13,084 nt of DNA from Suilimivivens sp964507235 (GTDB lineage: Bacteria; Bacillota; Clostridia; Lachnospirales; Lachnospiraceae). The stretch spans positions 1 through 13,084 of the forward strand of contig CAZDPE010000065.1 in NCBI GenBank assembly GCA_964507235.1, in the 5' to 3' direction. A program made the translations under genes and the position numbers. Each line of letters begins with the position of its first letter. Position 1 is the first letter of the stretch. Shown one piece after another: positions 6,647-13,084 of this stretch. The notes below the pieces were generated by a model. It made no database searches, was not told where the DNA came from, and saw nothing but the letters and a program-made list of their open reading frames with translations.

Positions 6647-7192
6647 ATGAGAATCGGTATGGGATATGATGTGCATAGATTGACAGAAGGAAGAAAGCTT
6701 ATTTTGGGAGGCGTGGATATTCCCTGTGAAAAGGGACTTTTAGGACATTCGGATGCGGATGTACTGCTTCATGCCATTATGGATGCGCTGCTGGGAGCGG
6801 CGGCTCTTGGAGATATTGGGAAGCATTTTCCAGACACAGACCCTGCTTATAAAGGGATTTCTTCCATAAAGCTGCTTGAGCATGTAGGCGCGCTTTTGGA
6901 GGAGAACTGCTTTTTTATTGAAAACATCGATGCAACAATCATTGCCCAGGCGCCTAAAATGCGTCCTTACATTGATACTATGAGGGGAAATATTGCCCGG
7001 GCGCTTAATATAGAAGTATCGCAGGTGAATGTAAAGGCGACTACCGAGGAGGGGCTTGGCTTTACCGGAACGGGAGAGGGTATTTCTTCCCAGGCAATCT
7101 GCCTTCTTGCAAGTCCTGTGGGAGTGGGCAGCGAGGATGTAATGGCAGGTGTGGGGAAATGCGGAGGCTGCTGCATGGCAAAAAACGGTTGA
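6647..7192 (+). CDS. ispF: 2-C-methyl-D-erythritol 2,4-cyclodiphosphate synthase
   Basis: Converts CDP-methylerythritol 2-phosphate to the cyclodiphosphate, releasing CMP, in the MEP route to isoprenoids; a cytosolic trimer in the family. Zinc ligands Asp8, His10 (GYDVHRL) and His42 (GHSDADVLLHAIMDALLGA) are present, as are the FPDTDP loop (61-66) and ATTEEGLGFTGTGEGI (131-146). The start is the ATG at 6647, giving the family's usual MRIGMGYDVH. An in-frame ATG at 6620 adds nine residues and cannot be excluded. The catalytic domain normally ends near residue 156-158, but this protein runs on to 181 with a tail containing G-K-C-G-G-C-C (Cys172, 175, 176). ispD, usually just upstream in Firmicutes, is absent here. 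The stop codon is shared with the next promoter's -35 box. Confidence 0.95.
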   Translation: MRIGMGYDVHRLTEGRKLILGGVDIPCEKGLLGHSDADVLLHAIMDALLGAAALGDIGKHFPDTDPAYKGISSIKLLEHVGALLEENCFFIENIDATIIAQAPKMRPYIDTMRGNIARALNIEVSQVNVKATTEEGLGFTGTGEGISSQAICLLASPVGVGSEDVMAGVGKCGGCCMAKNG

Positions 7193-7217
7193 CAAAACCG
7201 GTGCTTTTGCATATTCT
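7189..7217 (+). promoter_or_regulatory. Promoter of the T-box-controlled cys operon
   Basis: TTGACA (7189-7194) and TATTCT (7212-7217) with a 17-base gap. The -35 overlaps the ispF stop codon TGA (7190-7192). Transcription would begin near 7223-7225, just ahead of the T-box leader. Confidence 0.75.
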
Positions 7218-7240
7218 GATATAGAAGACATCAGCAAAAT

Positions 7241-7510
7241 GCAATGAACGGAAAGAGTATATTATCATACATCTTTAAGATGTTGTTTCCCAGAGAGGGA
7301 ATGCCGTCGGCTGAAAGCATTCCTGTAACAGGATAATAGAAGTGCGTCCGGGAGCAGGTTCTGTGAAGCATCCATATCAGGCTGAGAGATTCCTGATGAG
7401 GAGTAGTAGCAGGACACGTATTCACACGTTACGTGTTATGAGTGGAGGCTTGCCTCTAATAGAGTGGAACCGCGGATAACTTCGTCTCTAAGATGAAGCT
7501 ATCCTTTTTT
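7241..7510 (+). promoter_or_regulatory. T-box leader, tRNA-Cys responsive
   Basis: A transcriptional T-box RNA that reads the charging state of tRNA-Cys. The stem I base is CGGA (7249-7252) with TCCG (7347-7350). The AGTA motif at 7256-7259 faces the specifier loop GAAG-TGC at 7343-7345, a cysteine codon. The distal stem I arm has AGAGAGG, GGAATGC (7298-7304)/GCATTCC (7317-7323) and GGCTGAAA. Stem II is ATCAGG/CCTGAT (7376-7381/7392-7397) and stem III is ACACGTA/TACGTGT (7414-7420/7430-7436). The T-box core GTGGAACCGCGG (7464-7475) contains TGGA, whose A would pair with a U discriminator, and tRNA-Cys has U73. Uncharged tRNA-Cys should stabilise the antiterminator and let cysE-cysS be read. 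Confidence 0.95.
7474..7510 (+). terminator. T-box regulated terminator
   Basis: GGATA (7474-7478) plus CTTCGTCT pairs with AGATGAAG plus TATCC (to 7504), with one A-C mismatch and one G-U, then six Ts (7505-7510). Its 5' arm overlaps the end of the T-box core (GG of CCGCGG), so antiterminator and terminator are mutually exclusive. Confidence 0.9.
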
Positions 7511-7578
7511 CATGTAATAGACGGTCTGCGAACTGCCGTGACCGCAGGAGCTGATGAAGGAAACCAAGGGGTGAAACA

Positions 7579-8268
7579 GTGGGATTTATAAGTGATATAA
7601 AGGAAGAAATCGGTATTATTAAAGAGCGTGATGCTGCAATCCATTCTTCCATGGAGGTATTTTTATACCCCAGTTTTAAAGTAATGATTTTATACCGCAT
7701 GGCCCATAAGCTGTATTTAAAAAAGCATTATTTCATGGCCAGGTGGATTTCCCAAAAAGGGGTGCGCAAAACAGGAATAGAGATTCATCCCGGCGCCCGG
7801 ATTGGAAAAGGTTTTTTTATTGACCATGGTTCCGGCGTGATTATCGGTGAAACAACCATTATCGGTGATAATGTCACTCTTTATCAGGGCGTGACCTTAG
7901 GCGGAACGGGAAAGGAACAGGGAAAGCGTCATCCTACTTTGGGGAATAATATCATGATAGGAGCCGGTGCAAAGGTGCTGGGGTCCTGTACCATAGGGGA
8001 TAACTGTAAAATCGGTGCCGGAAGCGTGGTGCTGGAGGATGTGCCTTCCGGATGCACGGTGGTAGGTGTCCCGGGCAGGGTGGTAAAGCGGGTGAATCCT
8101 AACCGCCCCCAGGATGAAATGGATCAGATTCATTTTCCTGACCCGGTAAAAGAGGAATTGACTGCACTGCAGCACAGCAATACCGAGCTGACAAACAGAC
8201 TGATTGACTTGGAGCAGAAAGTAAGGCTGCTGCAGCGCAGTGAGAAGGAAAAGGAAACCGGAAGGTAA
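7579..8268 (+). CDS. cysE: Serine O-acetyltransferase
   Basis: Transfers acetyl from acetyl-CoA to L-serine, the first step of cysteine synthesis. It has a helical N-terminus (1-60), shorter than the E. coli enzyme as in Bacillus, then a left-handed beta-helix of hexapeptide repeats from about 66 to 170. Catalytic His83 (FFIDHGSGVVIGET-like block) and His118 (GKRHPT) are present. The acidic residue before the first His is Glu68, as in other Firmicutes CysE. GTLGGTGKEQGKRHP-like and IGAGSVVLEDVP blocks are conserved. Residues 185-229 form a charged, coiled-coil-like tail. It starts with GTG after GGGGTGAAACA. It is the first gene after the T-box terminator, so its expression should follow tRNA-Cys charging. 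cysK is not in the window. Confidence 0.95.
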   Translation: MGFISDIKEEIGIIKERDAAIHSSMEVFLYPSFKVMILYRMAHKLYLKKHYFMARWISQKGVRKTGIEIHPGARIGKGFFIDHGSGVIIGETTIIGDNVTLYQGVTLGGTGKEQGKRHPTLGNNIMIGAGAKVLGSCTIGDNCKIGAGSVVLEDVPSGCTVVGVPGRVVKRVNPNRPQDEMDQIHFPDPVKEELTALQHSNTELTNRLIDLEQKVRLLQRSEKEKETGR

Positions 8269-8322
8269 ATAAAGGTTAAAAGGCATCCGATAATTTATAA
8301 CAGAGAAAGGCATGGTATCAGC

Positions 8323-9732
8323 ATGAAAATTTACAATACCTTAACAAAAAGAAAAGAAGAATTTGTTCCCTTAGAGGAAGGAAAGGTTAAAATGTATGTC
8401 TGCGGGCCCACCGTATACAATCTGATTCATATTGGCAATGCCCGTCCCATGATTGTGTTTGACACCGTAAGGCGTTATATGGAGCATAAGGGGTATGAAG
8501 TAAATTATGTTTCCAATTTTACGGATGTGGACGATAAAATCATAAAAAAAGCAATTGAGGAGGGCGTGGATGCATCTGTAATTTCTGAACGTTATATTGC
8601 CGAATGCAAAAAGGATATGGAGGCAATGAATGTAAAACCGGCGACTACCCATCCAAAGGCAACAGAGGAAATCTGCGGAATGCTGGATATGATAGGAACC
8701 CTGATTGAAAAGGGGCACGCATATACGGCAGCGGACGGCACCGTATATTTCAGAACCAGAAGCTTTAAAGGCTACGGAAAGCTGTCCCACAAAAATCTGG
8801 ATGATTTGCAGGGAGGAAACCGTTCTTTGCTGGTAACAGGTGAGGACCAGAAGGAAGACCCCCTTGATTTCGTGCTCTGGAAGCCGAAAAAGGAAGGAGA
8901 ACCTTATTGGGAAGCACCCTGGTGCAACGGGCGTCCCGGATGGCATATTGAATGCTCTGTTATGAGTAAGAAATATCTGGGAGAGGAAATTGATATTCAT
9001 GCCGGCGGCGAGGATTTAATTTTCCCACACCATGAAAATGAAATTGCCCAGTCAGAGGCCGCAAATGGAAAGCCCTTTGCAAAATACTGGATGCACAATG
9101 CATTTTTGAATATTGACAATAAGAAGATGTCAAAATCCGTAGGAAATTTCTTTACCGTAAGGGATATCAGTGAAAAATATGATTTGCAGGTGTTCCGTTT
9201 CTTTATGCTTTCTGCCCATTACAGAAGCCCCCTGAATTTCAGCGCGGAGCTTATGGAGGCAGCCCGGAACGGATATGACAGGATTGTTACCAGTGTCAGC
9301 AGCCTGAATTATCTGCTTTCAAATGCTTCCGCAGAAACCATGAGCGAAGAAGAAAAGGCGCTTTTAAAAGAGGCAGAAGGTTTTGTCTTTAAGTTTGATG
9401 AGGCAATGGATGATGATTTCAATACCGCCGATGCCCTTGCCGCTGTTTTTGAGCTTGTTAAATTTATAAATACAAATGCATCGGCAGCGGGCAGTAAGGA
9501 GTTTTTGCAGGCGCTTAAGGATGAAGTCCTTTCTCTTTCCGATATCTGCGGATTGATTGTGGAAAAGAAGGAAGAAATGCTGGATGATGATATTGAAGTG
9601 CTGATTGCAGAACGTCAGGCTGCCAGAAAGGAAAAGAATTTTAAGCGTGCTGATGAAATCAGAGATGAACTCGCAAAGAAGGGCATTATTTTGGAGGATA
9701 CCCGAGAGGGAGTTAAATGGAAGAGAGCATAG
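8323..9732 (+). CDS. cysS: Cysteinyl-tRNA synthetase
   Basis: Charges tRNA-Cys with cysteine using ATP; a class-I synthetase, monomeric and cytosolic. HIGH motif HIGN at 36-39, KMSKS at 268-272. Zinc-binding Cys27 (VCGPT), Cys211, His236 and Glu240 (FPHHENE) are all present, as is the G-W-H-I-E-C-S block (206-212). The 469-residue length is normal. Residues 380-469 form the helical anticodon-binding end, including a Q-A-A-R-x-x-K-N-F-x-x-A-D-x-I-R-D-x-L block. AGAAAGG is its ribosome binding site, 54 bases after cysE, with no terminator between. It therefore sits in the T-box unit, and enzyme supply responds to its own uncharged substrate. Its last 16 bases overlap mrnC. Confidence 0.97.
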   Translation: MKIYNTLTKRKEEFVPLEEGKVKMYVCGPTVYNLIHIGNARPMIVFDTVRRYMEHKGYEVNYVSNFTDVDDKIIKKAIEEGVDASVISERYIAECKKDMEAMNVKPATTHPKATEEICGMLDMIGTLIEKGHAYTAADGTVYFRTRSFKGYGKLSHKNLDDLQGGNRSLLVTGEDQKEDPLDFVLWKPKKEGEPYWEAPWCNGRPGWHIECSVMSKKYLGEEIDIHAGGEDLIFPHHENEIAQSEAANGKPFAKYWMHNAFLNIDNKKMSKSVGNFFTVRDISEKYDLQVFRFFMLSAHYRSPLNFSAELMEAARNGYDRIVTSVSSLNYLLSNASAETMSEEEKALLKEAEGFVFKFDEAMDDDFNTADALAAVFELVKFINTNASAAGSKEFLQALKDEVLSLSDICGLIVEKKEEMLDDDIEVLIAERQAARKEKNFKRADEIRDELAKKGIILEDTREGVKWKRA

Positions 9733-10157
9733 ATATACTTGATTTGATTAAAAAGAATTTTGATTTGAAGGAGGTGGATATCAGAACATATTCACCTCTT
9801 ACGCTTGCTTATATAGGAGATTGTGTTTTTGATTTGATTATCAGAACCGTAGTGGTGGAAAGAGGGAATGAACCGGTCAATAAGCTTCACCATAAAACGA
9901 TAACTTACGTAAAAGCGCAGACCCAGTCTGCCATGATAGAAGCGCTTTTGCCCGATTTGACAGAGGAAGAACTGGCAGTGTACAAAAGGGGCAGAAATGC
10001 GAAATCCTACACAAGTGCAAAAAACGCTTCCATATGCGATTACAGAAAGGCAACAGCTCTGGAAGCTCTTGTAGGTTATCTGTATCTTCTCGGAAGAATG
10101 GGAAGAATTCTGGAATTGCTGAAAAATGGCCTGCACAAATTAGGGATGACCCTGTAG
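9717..10157 (+). CDS. mrnC: Mini-ribonuclease III
   Basis: A dimeric double-strand-specific RNase that in B. subtilis trims the ends of 23S rRNA precursor. This 146-residue protein has only the RNase III catalytic domain and no dsRNA-binding domain, as in the family. Asp35 in L-A-Y-I-G-D-C-V-F-D and Glu116 in A-L-E-A-L-V-G-Y-L-Y are the catalytic acids. K-R-G-R-N-A-K (90-96) is the conserved basic loop. Its ATG lies inside the end of cysS (16-base overlap) with GAGAGGGAG upstream, so the two are probably translationally coupled and share the T-box. Confidence 0.95.
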   Translation: MEESIDILDLIKKNFDLKEVDIRTYSPLTLAYIGDCVFDLIIRTVVVERGNEPVNKLHHKTITYVKAQTQSAMIEALLPDLTEEELAVYKRGRNAKSYTSAKNASICDYRKATALEALVGYLYLLGRMGRILELLKNGLHKLGMTL

Positions 10158-10217
10158 GAAACAAAGAAATGCATATAAAAAGATTGTATAGAGAATTGTA
10201 AAATGTGGAGGATAATC

Positions 10218-10973
10218 ATGGGAGAAACAATATCCGGATATAATGAATTTACCATAGAAGGAAGAAATGCTGTTATTGAAGCATTTCGCTCCGGGAAAGA
10301 AATCGACAGGGTATATATACTGGACGGGTGTCAGGACGGTCCTGTTATGACCATTAAAAGGGAAGCGGGAAAAAAGGATACACAGATTAAATACGTATCG
10401 AAGGAGCGTCTGGACCAGCTTTCCAAAACAGGAAAGCATCAGGGAGTAATCGCCATTGCGGCGGCATACAGCTATGCGGAAATAGAGGACATGTTTGCTC
10501 TGGCAGAAAAAAAGGGAGAACCGCCTTTTTTCTTTCTGCTTGATAATATTGAAGACCCTCATAATCTGGGTGCCATTATCAGAACGGCAAATCTGGCAGG
10601 GGCCCATGGCGTGATTATACCTAAAAACAGGGCTGTGGGACTTACGGCAACAGTGGCAAGAACCTCTGCAGGAGCCCTTAACTATACACCGGTGGCAAAA
10701 GTAACTAACCTTGTAAAAACCATTGAGGATTTAAAGAAAAAGGGACTATGGTTCGTATGCGCGGATATGGATGGAAGCAGGATGTATGATCTGGATTTAA
10801 AGGGTCCTATAGGTCTTGTGATAGGTAATGAAGGAGAAGGCGTAGGCCGTCTTGTAAAGGAAAAATGCGATTTTACAGCTTCGATTCCCATGAAGGGAGA
10901 TATTGACTCTCTGAATGCGTCGGTAGCAGCGGGAATATTGGCATATGAAATCGTGCGTCAAAGATTGCAGTAA
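10218..10973 (+). CDS. rlmB: 23S rRNA 2'-O-ribose methyltransferase RlmB (SpoU/TrmH family)
   Basis: Uses S-adenosylmethionine to methylate a guanosine ribose in 23S rRNA (G2251 in E. coli numbering). An N-terminal L30e-like substrate domain (about 8-85, with I-E-G-R-N-A-V-I-E-A-F) precedes the knotted SPOUT domain. Motif 1 is N-I-E-D-P-H-N-L-G-A-I-I-R-T-A (110-124), motif 2 V-I-G-N-E-G-E-G-V-G (201-210), and motif 3 from I-P-M-K-G to S-L-N-A-S-V-A-A-G (223-239). The 251-residue length is typical. The start is the ATG at 10218, six bases after GGAGG (10207-10211); an in-frame ATG at 10203 would overlap that site. The role next to mrnC fits ribosome assembly. TrmH-type tRNA methylation is a less likely alternative. 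Confidence 0.93.
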   Translation: MGETISGYNEFTIEGRNAVIEAFRSGKEIDRVYILDGCQDGPVMTIKREAGKKDTQIKYVSKERLDQLSKTGKHQGVIAIAAAYSYAEIEDMFALAEKKGEPPFFFLLDNIEDPHNLGAIIRTANLAGAHGVIIPKNRAVGLTATVARTSAGALNYTPVAKVTNLVKTIEDLKKKGLWFVCADMDGSRMYDLDLKGPIGLVIGNEGEGVGRLVKEKCDFTASIPMKGDIDSLNASVAAGILAYEIVRQRLQ

Positions 10974-10992
10974 AAATTAAGGATTGGCAGTA

Positions 10993-12363
10993 ATGGGGAA
11001 AATTAATAAGGTTTTATTGATGTTCATTGCAATGACGGCAATTATGCTGTTGGCGGCAGGCATTGATAAAGGAATGAATTATTATGAAGATAAGAAATGG
11101 GAAAAGGAGAGGGAGGTCTTCTTTGAAGAGGCAAGGGCCGAGGTCAGGGAAATGCAGACAACAATAGAAACCCTGTCCGGCGACCCTGAGGCACTTATAG
11201 CCTATATGGAAGAAAACGGGCTGAATTATGTGGAATCCTACGGGGAAGCTGAAGAGTCCGGGGAACCTTCGCAGGAAGAGCAGCCTTCACAGGAAGAGCA
11301 GCTTAAAGAACCCGAAAATACCGGAGAGGATAACGGGCTTTCAGAGGACATACTTCAGGAAGGCATGGTTTCGGAGGAAGAACTTGCAGAAGGAAGTGTT
11401 TCTGACAATGGGGCAGAAGAGGAAACTGTTTCGGGCAATGAACCCGGGGGAGGAACAGTTTCAGACAACATGGCTTCGGAAGGTACAGTTTCGGATAATA
11501 CGGTTTCGGATAATACAATCTCCGGCAATACGGTTTCAGGCAACATAGTTTCCGGTAATATTGTATTTGACAGCTTTATTTCCGGCAATGCCGTATCGGG
11601 GAATGACCTGCGGAAGGGGCGGATTTGTGCTTCTTATGAGGAAACGATTCAGATTAATAAGGCAGACAAAGAAATCATAGCGGGAAACAGTATTGATTTT
11701 TCAGATGTAAAGATAGCCTGTCTGGGCGACAGCATTACAGCTGCTTCCAATCTGGATAAGCTTGAGGATTATGAAAGTATGTCCTATCCCTCGCAGCTTT
11801 GTAAAATCTTAAACGCAGGGGAAGTGGTGAATCTTGGGATTGGCGGCTCCTCTATCGGTCGTTATTGGGAGAATGCTTTTGTGGACCGATACAGCAGCAT
11901 TCCGGAAGATACGGATATTATTATCGTAATGGGAGGAACCAATGACGGTTTTTGTGCATCGGAGGCGGAACTCGGTTCCCTGGAGGAAAGAAAGGAAAGA
12001 ACCTTTGCAGGTGATCTGGACGAGCTTTTGAGAAAATTGAAAGCGGATTATCCAAAGGCGCAGGTTATTCTGGCAACACCTCTTTCCAATGTACTTCATG
12101 ATATGCTTCGTAAAGACAGAAGTTATCTGCTGCCCCAGGCTTCTTTTGTAAAAATTATGAAGCAGCTGGCAGAAGAATATGAGGTGCCGGTAATTGATTT
12201 ATATAACTCTAATCTGCTGGATACTCATGATGCAGCAGTTATTCACAGTTTTATGCCGGATGGCGTGCATGGTAATGAAATGGGATATCGGATTCTTGCA
12301 GAGCATATAGCGGCGGAGCTTATTAAAATTCAGGAGGAAGCGAGCGGCGAATGGCGATCATGA
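10993..12363 (+). CDS. Membrane-anchored SGNH/GDSL hydrolase with V-S-x-N repeat stalk
   Basis: A 456-residue protein that appears to face outward. Residues 7-23 form an uncleaved signal anchor or signal peptide (VLLMFIAMTAIMLLAAG). Residues 28-130 are a Glu-rich, partly coiled region, 134-204 a pentapeptide repeat, and about 238-448 an SGNH hydrolase domain. Block I is G-D-S (245-247, Ser247 nucleophile), block II G-I-G-G-S (282-286), block III G-G-T-N-D (314-318), block V D-G-V-H (Asp423, His426). All catalytic residues are intact, so it should be an active esterase or deacetylase; the substrate (cell-wall acetyl groups, glycan or lipid) is unknown. The start is the ATG at 10993, with AAGGA nine bases upstream; a TTG at 10984 is possible. 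It sits between rlmB and sigH, 19 bases after rlmB, where yacP stands in B. subtilis. Its end overlaps the longest possible sigH frame. Confidence 0.85.
   Translation: MGKINKVLLMFIAMTAIMLLAAGIDKGMNYYEDKKWEKEREVFFEEARAEVREMQTTIETLSGDPEALIAYMEENGLNYVESYGEAEESGEPSQEEQPSQEEQLKEPENTGEDNGLSEDILQEGMVSEEELAEGSVSDNGAEEETVSGNEPGGGTVSDNMASEGTVSDNTVSDNTISGNTVSGNIVSGNIVFDSFISGNAVSGNDLRKGRICASYEETIQINKADKEIIAGNSIDFSDVKIACLGDSITAASNLDKLEDYESMSYPSQLCKILNAGEVVNLGIGGSSIGRYWENAFVDRYSSIPEDTDIIIVMGGTNDGFCASEAELGSLEERKERTFAGDLDELLRKLKADYPKAQVILATPLSNVLHDMLRKDRSYLLPQASFVKIMKQLAEEYEVPVIDLYNSNLLDTHDAAVIHSFMPDGVHGNEMGYRILAEHIAAELIKIQEEASGEWRS
11392..11604 (+). repeat. Degenerate 15-bp (pentapeptide) repeat array inside the SGNH gene
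   Basis: Units encode (T/I/A)-(V/I)-S-(D/G)-N. Spaced units occupy about residues 134-164. A tight tandem run at residues 165-189 (11485-11559) reads TVSDN, TVSDN, TISGN, TVSGN, IVSGN, then ISGN and AVSGN follow after a short interruption. DNA units differ mainly at third positions, so selection is on the protein. It probably forms a flexible, Ser/Thr-rich stalk; length change by slippage is likely between strains. Confidence 0.85.
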
Positions 12364-12407
12364 ACGAAGTTCATGATATAACGAGCGTTACGGGAACGGA
12401 GAGGGAT

Positions 12408-13019
12408 ATGAGCGGTGATTATGAGCAGTATTCGGATGAAGAGCTGATTGTGCGGCTGAGGGACGGAGAAGAGCTGATTACAGATTATATTATGGATAAA
12501 TATAAGAACTTGGTGAAAAGCAAGGCAAAATCCATGTATATTTTGGGCGCGGACAGAGAGGATCTGATTCAGGAGGGAATGATTGGACTGTTTAAGGCAA
12601 TCAGGGATTATGATATCGGCAGGGATGCCAGCTTTTTTACTTTTGCGGATTTATGCGTTTCCAGGCAGATGTATACTGCCGTGCAGGCAGCGGGAAGACA
12701 GAAGCATGCGCCTTTAAATACTTATATATCCCTATATGCAAATTCCTCTGAAAAGGAAGAGGGAGAAGAATGGGAAATGATTAACTCCATGATTTCAAAA
12801 TCGGAGAGAAATCCGGAGGAGCTTCTTATTGACAGGGAAAATGTGGAGCTGATTGAAAGAACGATTGAAAAGGAATTGAGCAGCTTTGAGAAACAGGTGC
12901 TGGATTTATACCTGACGGGAATGAAGTATACGCAGATAGCGAAGGTACTCGGTAAGGATGATAAGTCTACGGACAATGCGCTGCAAAGAATAAAAAACAA
13001 GCTTAAAAGACTGATATAG
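12408..13019 (+). CDS. sigH: RNA polymerase sigma factor SigH (sigma-30)
   Basis: A sigma-70 family factor which in Firmicutes turns on transition-state and early sporulation genes. Region 2 spans about 28-98, with G-A-D-R-E-D-L-I-Q-E-G-M-I-G-L-F-K-A-I-R-D-Y-D (47-69) for core binding and -10 contact. A variable linker spans 110-140. Region 4 with its helix-turn-helix is about 145-198 (F-E-K-Q-V-L-D-L-Y, then Y-T-Q-I-A-K-V-L-G-K and S-T-D-N-A-L-Q-R-I-K-N-K-L). The start is chosen at ATG 12408, seven bases after GGAGAGG, which gives 203 residues and the short N-terminus seen in clostridial SigH. ATGs at 12351 and 12360, reached from a GGAGG near 12332, would overlap the SGNH stop. Position after the rlmB cluster matches the Bacillus order leading to rpmG-secE-nusG. 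Confidence 0.93.
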   Translation: MSGDYEQYSDEELIVRLRDGEELITDYIMDKYKNLVKSKAKSMYILGADREDLIQEGMIGLFKAIRDYDIGRDASFFTFADLCVSRQMYTAVQAAGRQKHAPLNTYISLYANSSEKEEGEEWEMINSMISKSERNPEELLIDRENVELIERTIEKELSSFEKQVLDLYLTGMKYTQIAKVLGKDDKSTDNALQRIKNKLKRLI

Positions 13020-13049
13020 AATTATGTCGTTTATTTCCGCGTGCAATGA

Positions 13050-13077
13050 GTCAAAGTCATGCTTGCATGACCTTGAC
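13050..13077. repeat. Strong palindrome at the right edge
   Basis: GTCAAAGTCATG (13050-13061) and CATGACCTTGAC (13066-13077) pair over 12 positions around a CTTG loop. The single exception is A-C in plus-strand RNA but a U-G pair in minus-strand RNA. Looser pairing extends outward (GCAAT-GA with GA-ATGC). No T-run is visible before the window ends. It could be a terminator (best read on the minus strand), an interspersed palindromic element, or a protein site. Confidence 0.6.
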
Positions 13078-13084
13078 GAATGCC

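Noticed and set aside
7100..7192. Frameshift at the end of ispF
   Set aside because: The extra residues are read in the same frame with no alternative frame restoring a family-like ending; a native tail is the simpler reading.
6740..7237. 165-residue minus-strand ORF antisense to ispF
   Set aside because: A shadow of ispF with an ordinary biased composition and no recognisable motif.
8371..9000. 209-residue minus-strand ORF antisense to cysS
   Set aside because: Long only because the sense gene avoids the relevant codons; cysS is unmistakable on the other strand.
11355..11588. Minus-strand ORF with a repeated L-P-E-T-V pattern (sortase-signal-like)
   Set aside because: The LPET-like repeats are the reverse reading of the V-S-x-N repeat. 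There is no signal peptide, no ribosome site and no following membrane segment.
11392..11604. CRISPR-like regularly spaced repeats
   Set aside because: The repeats are 15 bp, contiguous, in frame with a protein and degenerate at third positions; there are no unique spacers.
12351..12407. Extended SigH N-terminus from the ATG at 12351
   Set aside because: It adds 19 residues not expected in clostridial SigH, while the ATG at 12408 has a well-placed GGAGAGG; kept only as a possible alternative.

Overview
The window reads as chromosome from a low-to-mid G+C Firmicute of the class Clostridia, most likely a Lachnospiraceae member. The grounds are the Bacillus/Clostridium-type core block ispF-cysE-cysS-mrnC-rlmB-...-sigH, a sigma-H gene, a tRNA-sensing T-box leader, strong AGGAGG-like ribosome binding sites, and a secreted-type protein with V-S-(G/D)-N repeats of the sort seen in this family. 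Species cannot be assigned from sequence reading alone.

Left edge (1-294): no complete gene. It holds a tandem 10-bp repeat, two related terminator-like hairpins, and between them a short stretch resembling the T-arm and acceptor end of a tRNA. This could be the scar or end of an integrated element. Next is a minus-strand sensor diguanylate cyclase (PAS, GGDEF with a GGDEM signature, C-terminal GAF-like region). It is divergently transcribed from a Uup/YfmR-type ABC-F ATPase, and each gene has its own clear promoter in the 143-bp gap between their starts.

Middle (2199-6437): the ABC-F gene is followed within a few bases by a small membrane-anchored HExxH protein of unknown function. Then comes a biotin uptake gene (bioY) whose promoter is overlapped by a BirA-type operator, then a cysteine-rich DUF1284 protein. 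A minus-strand class-I glutamine-amidotransferase-like peptidase (PuuD/C26 family) converges on that gene. Their stop codons overlap, and the terminator for the plus-strand unit lies inside the 3' end of the opposing gene.

Right (6438-13019): a structured leader precedes ispF (isoprenoid MEP pathway). A promoter overlapping the ispF stop codon then drives a T-box leader with a TGC (Cys) specifier, ahead of cysE (cysteine synthesis) and cysS (Cys-tRNA ligase). Uncharged tRNA-Cys should therefore raise both cysteine production and its charging. Next are mrnC (23S rRNA maturation, overlapping cysS), rlmB (23S rRNA 2'-O-methylation), a membrane-anchored SGNH hydrolase with a pentapeptide repeat stalk, and sigH. 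In B. subtilis the slot between rlmB and sigH holds yacP, so the SGNH gene is the accessory-looking member of this block. The window ends in a strong palindrome.

I see no CRISPR array, insertion sequence, rRNA or complete tRNA. Nothing in the window is clearly a new defence or mobile system. The best leads are the SGNH repeat protein, the ispF leader, the left-edge hairpin pair and the terminal palindrome.
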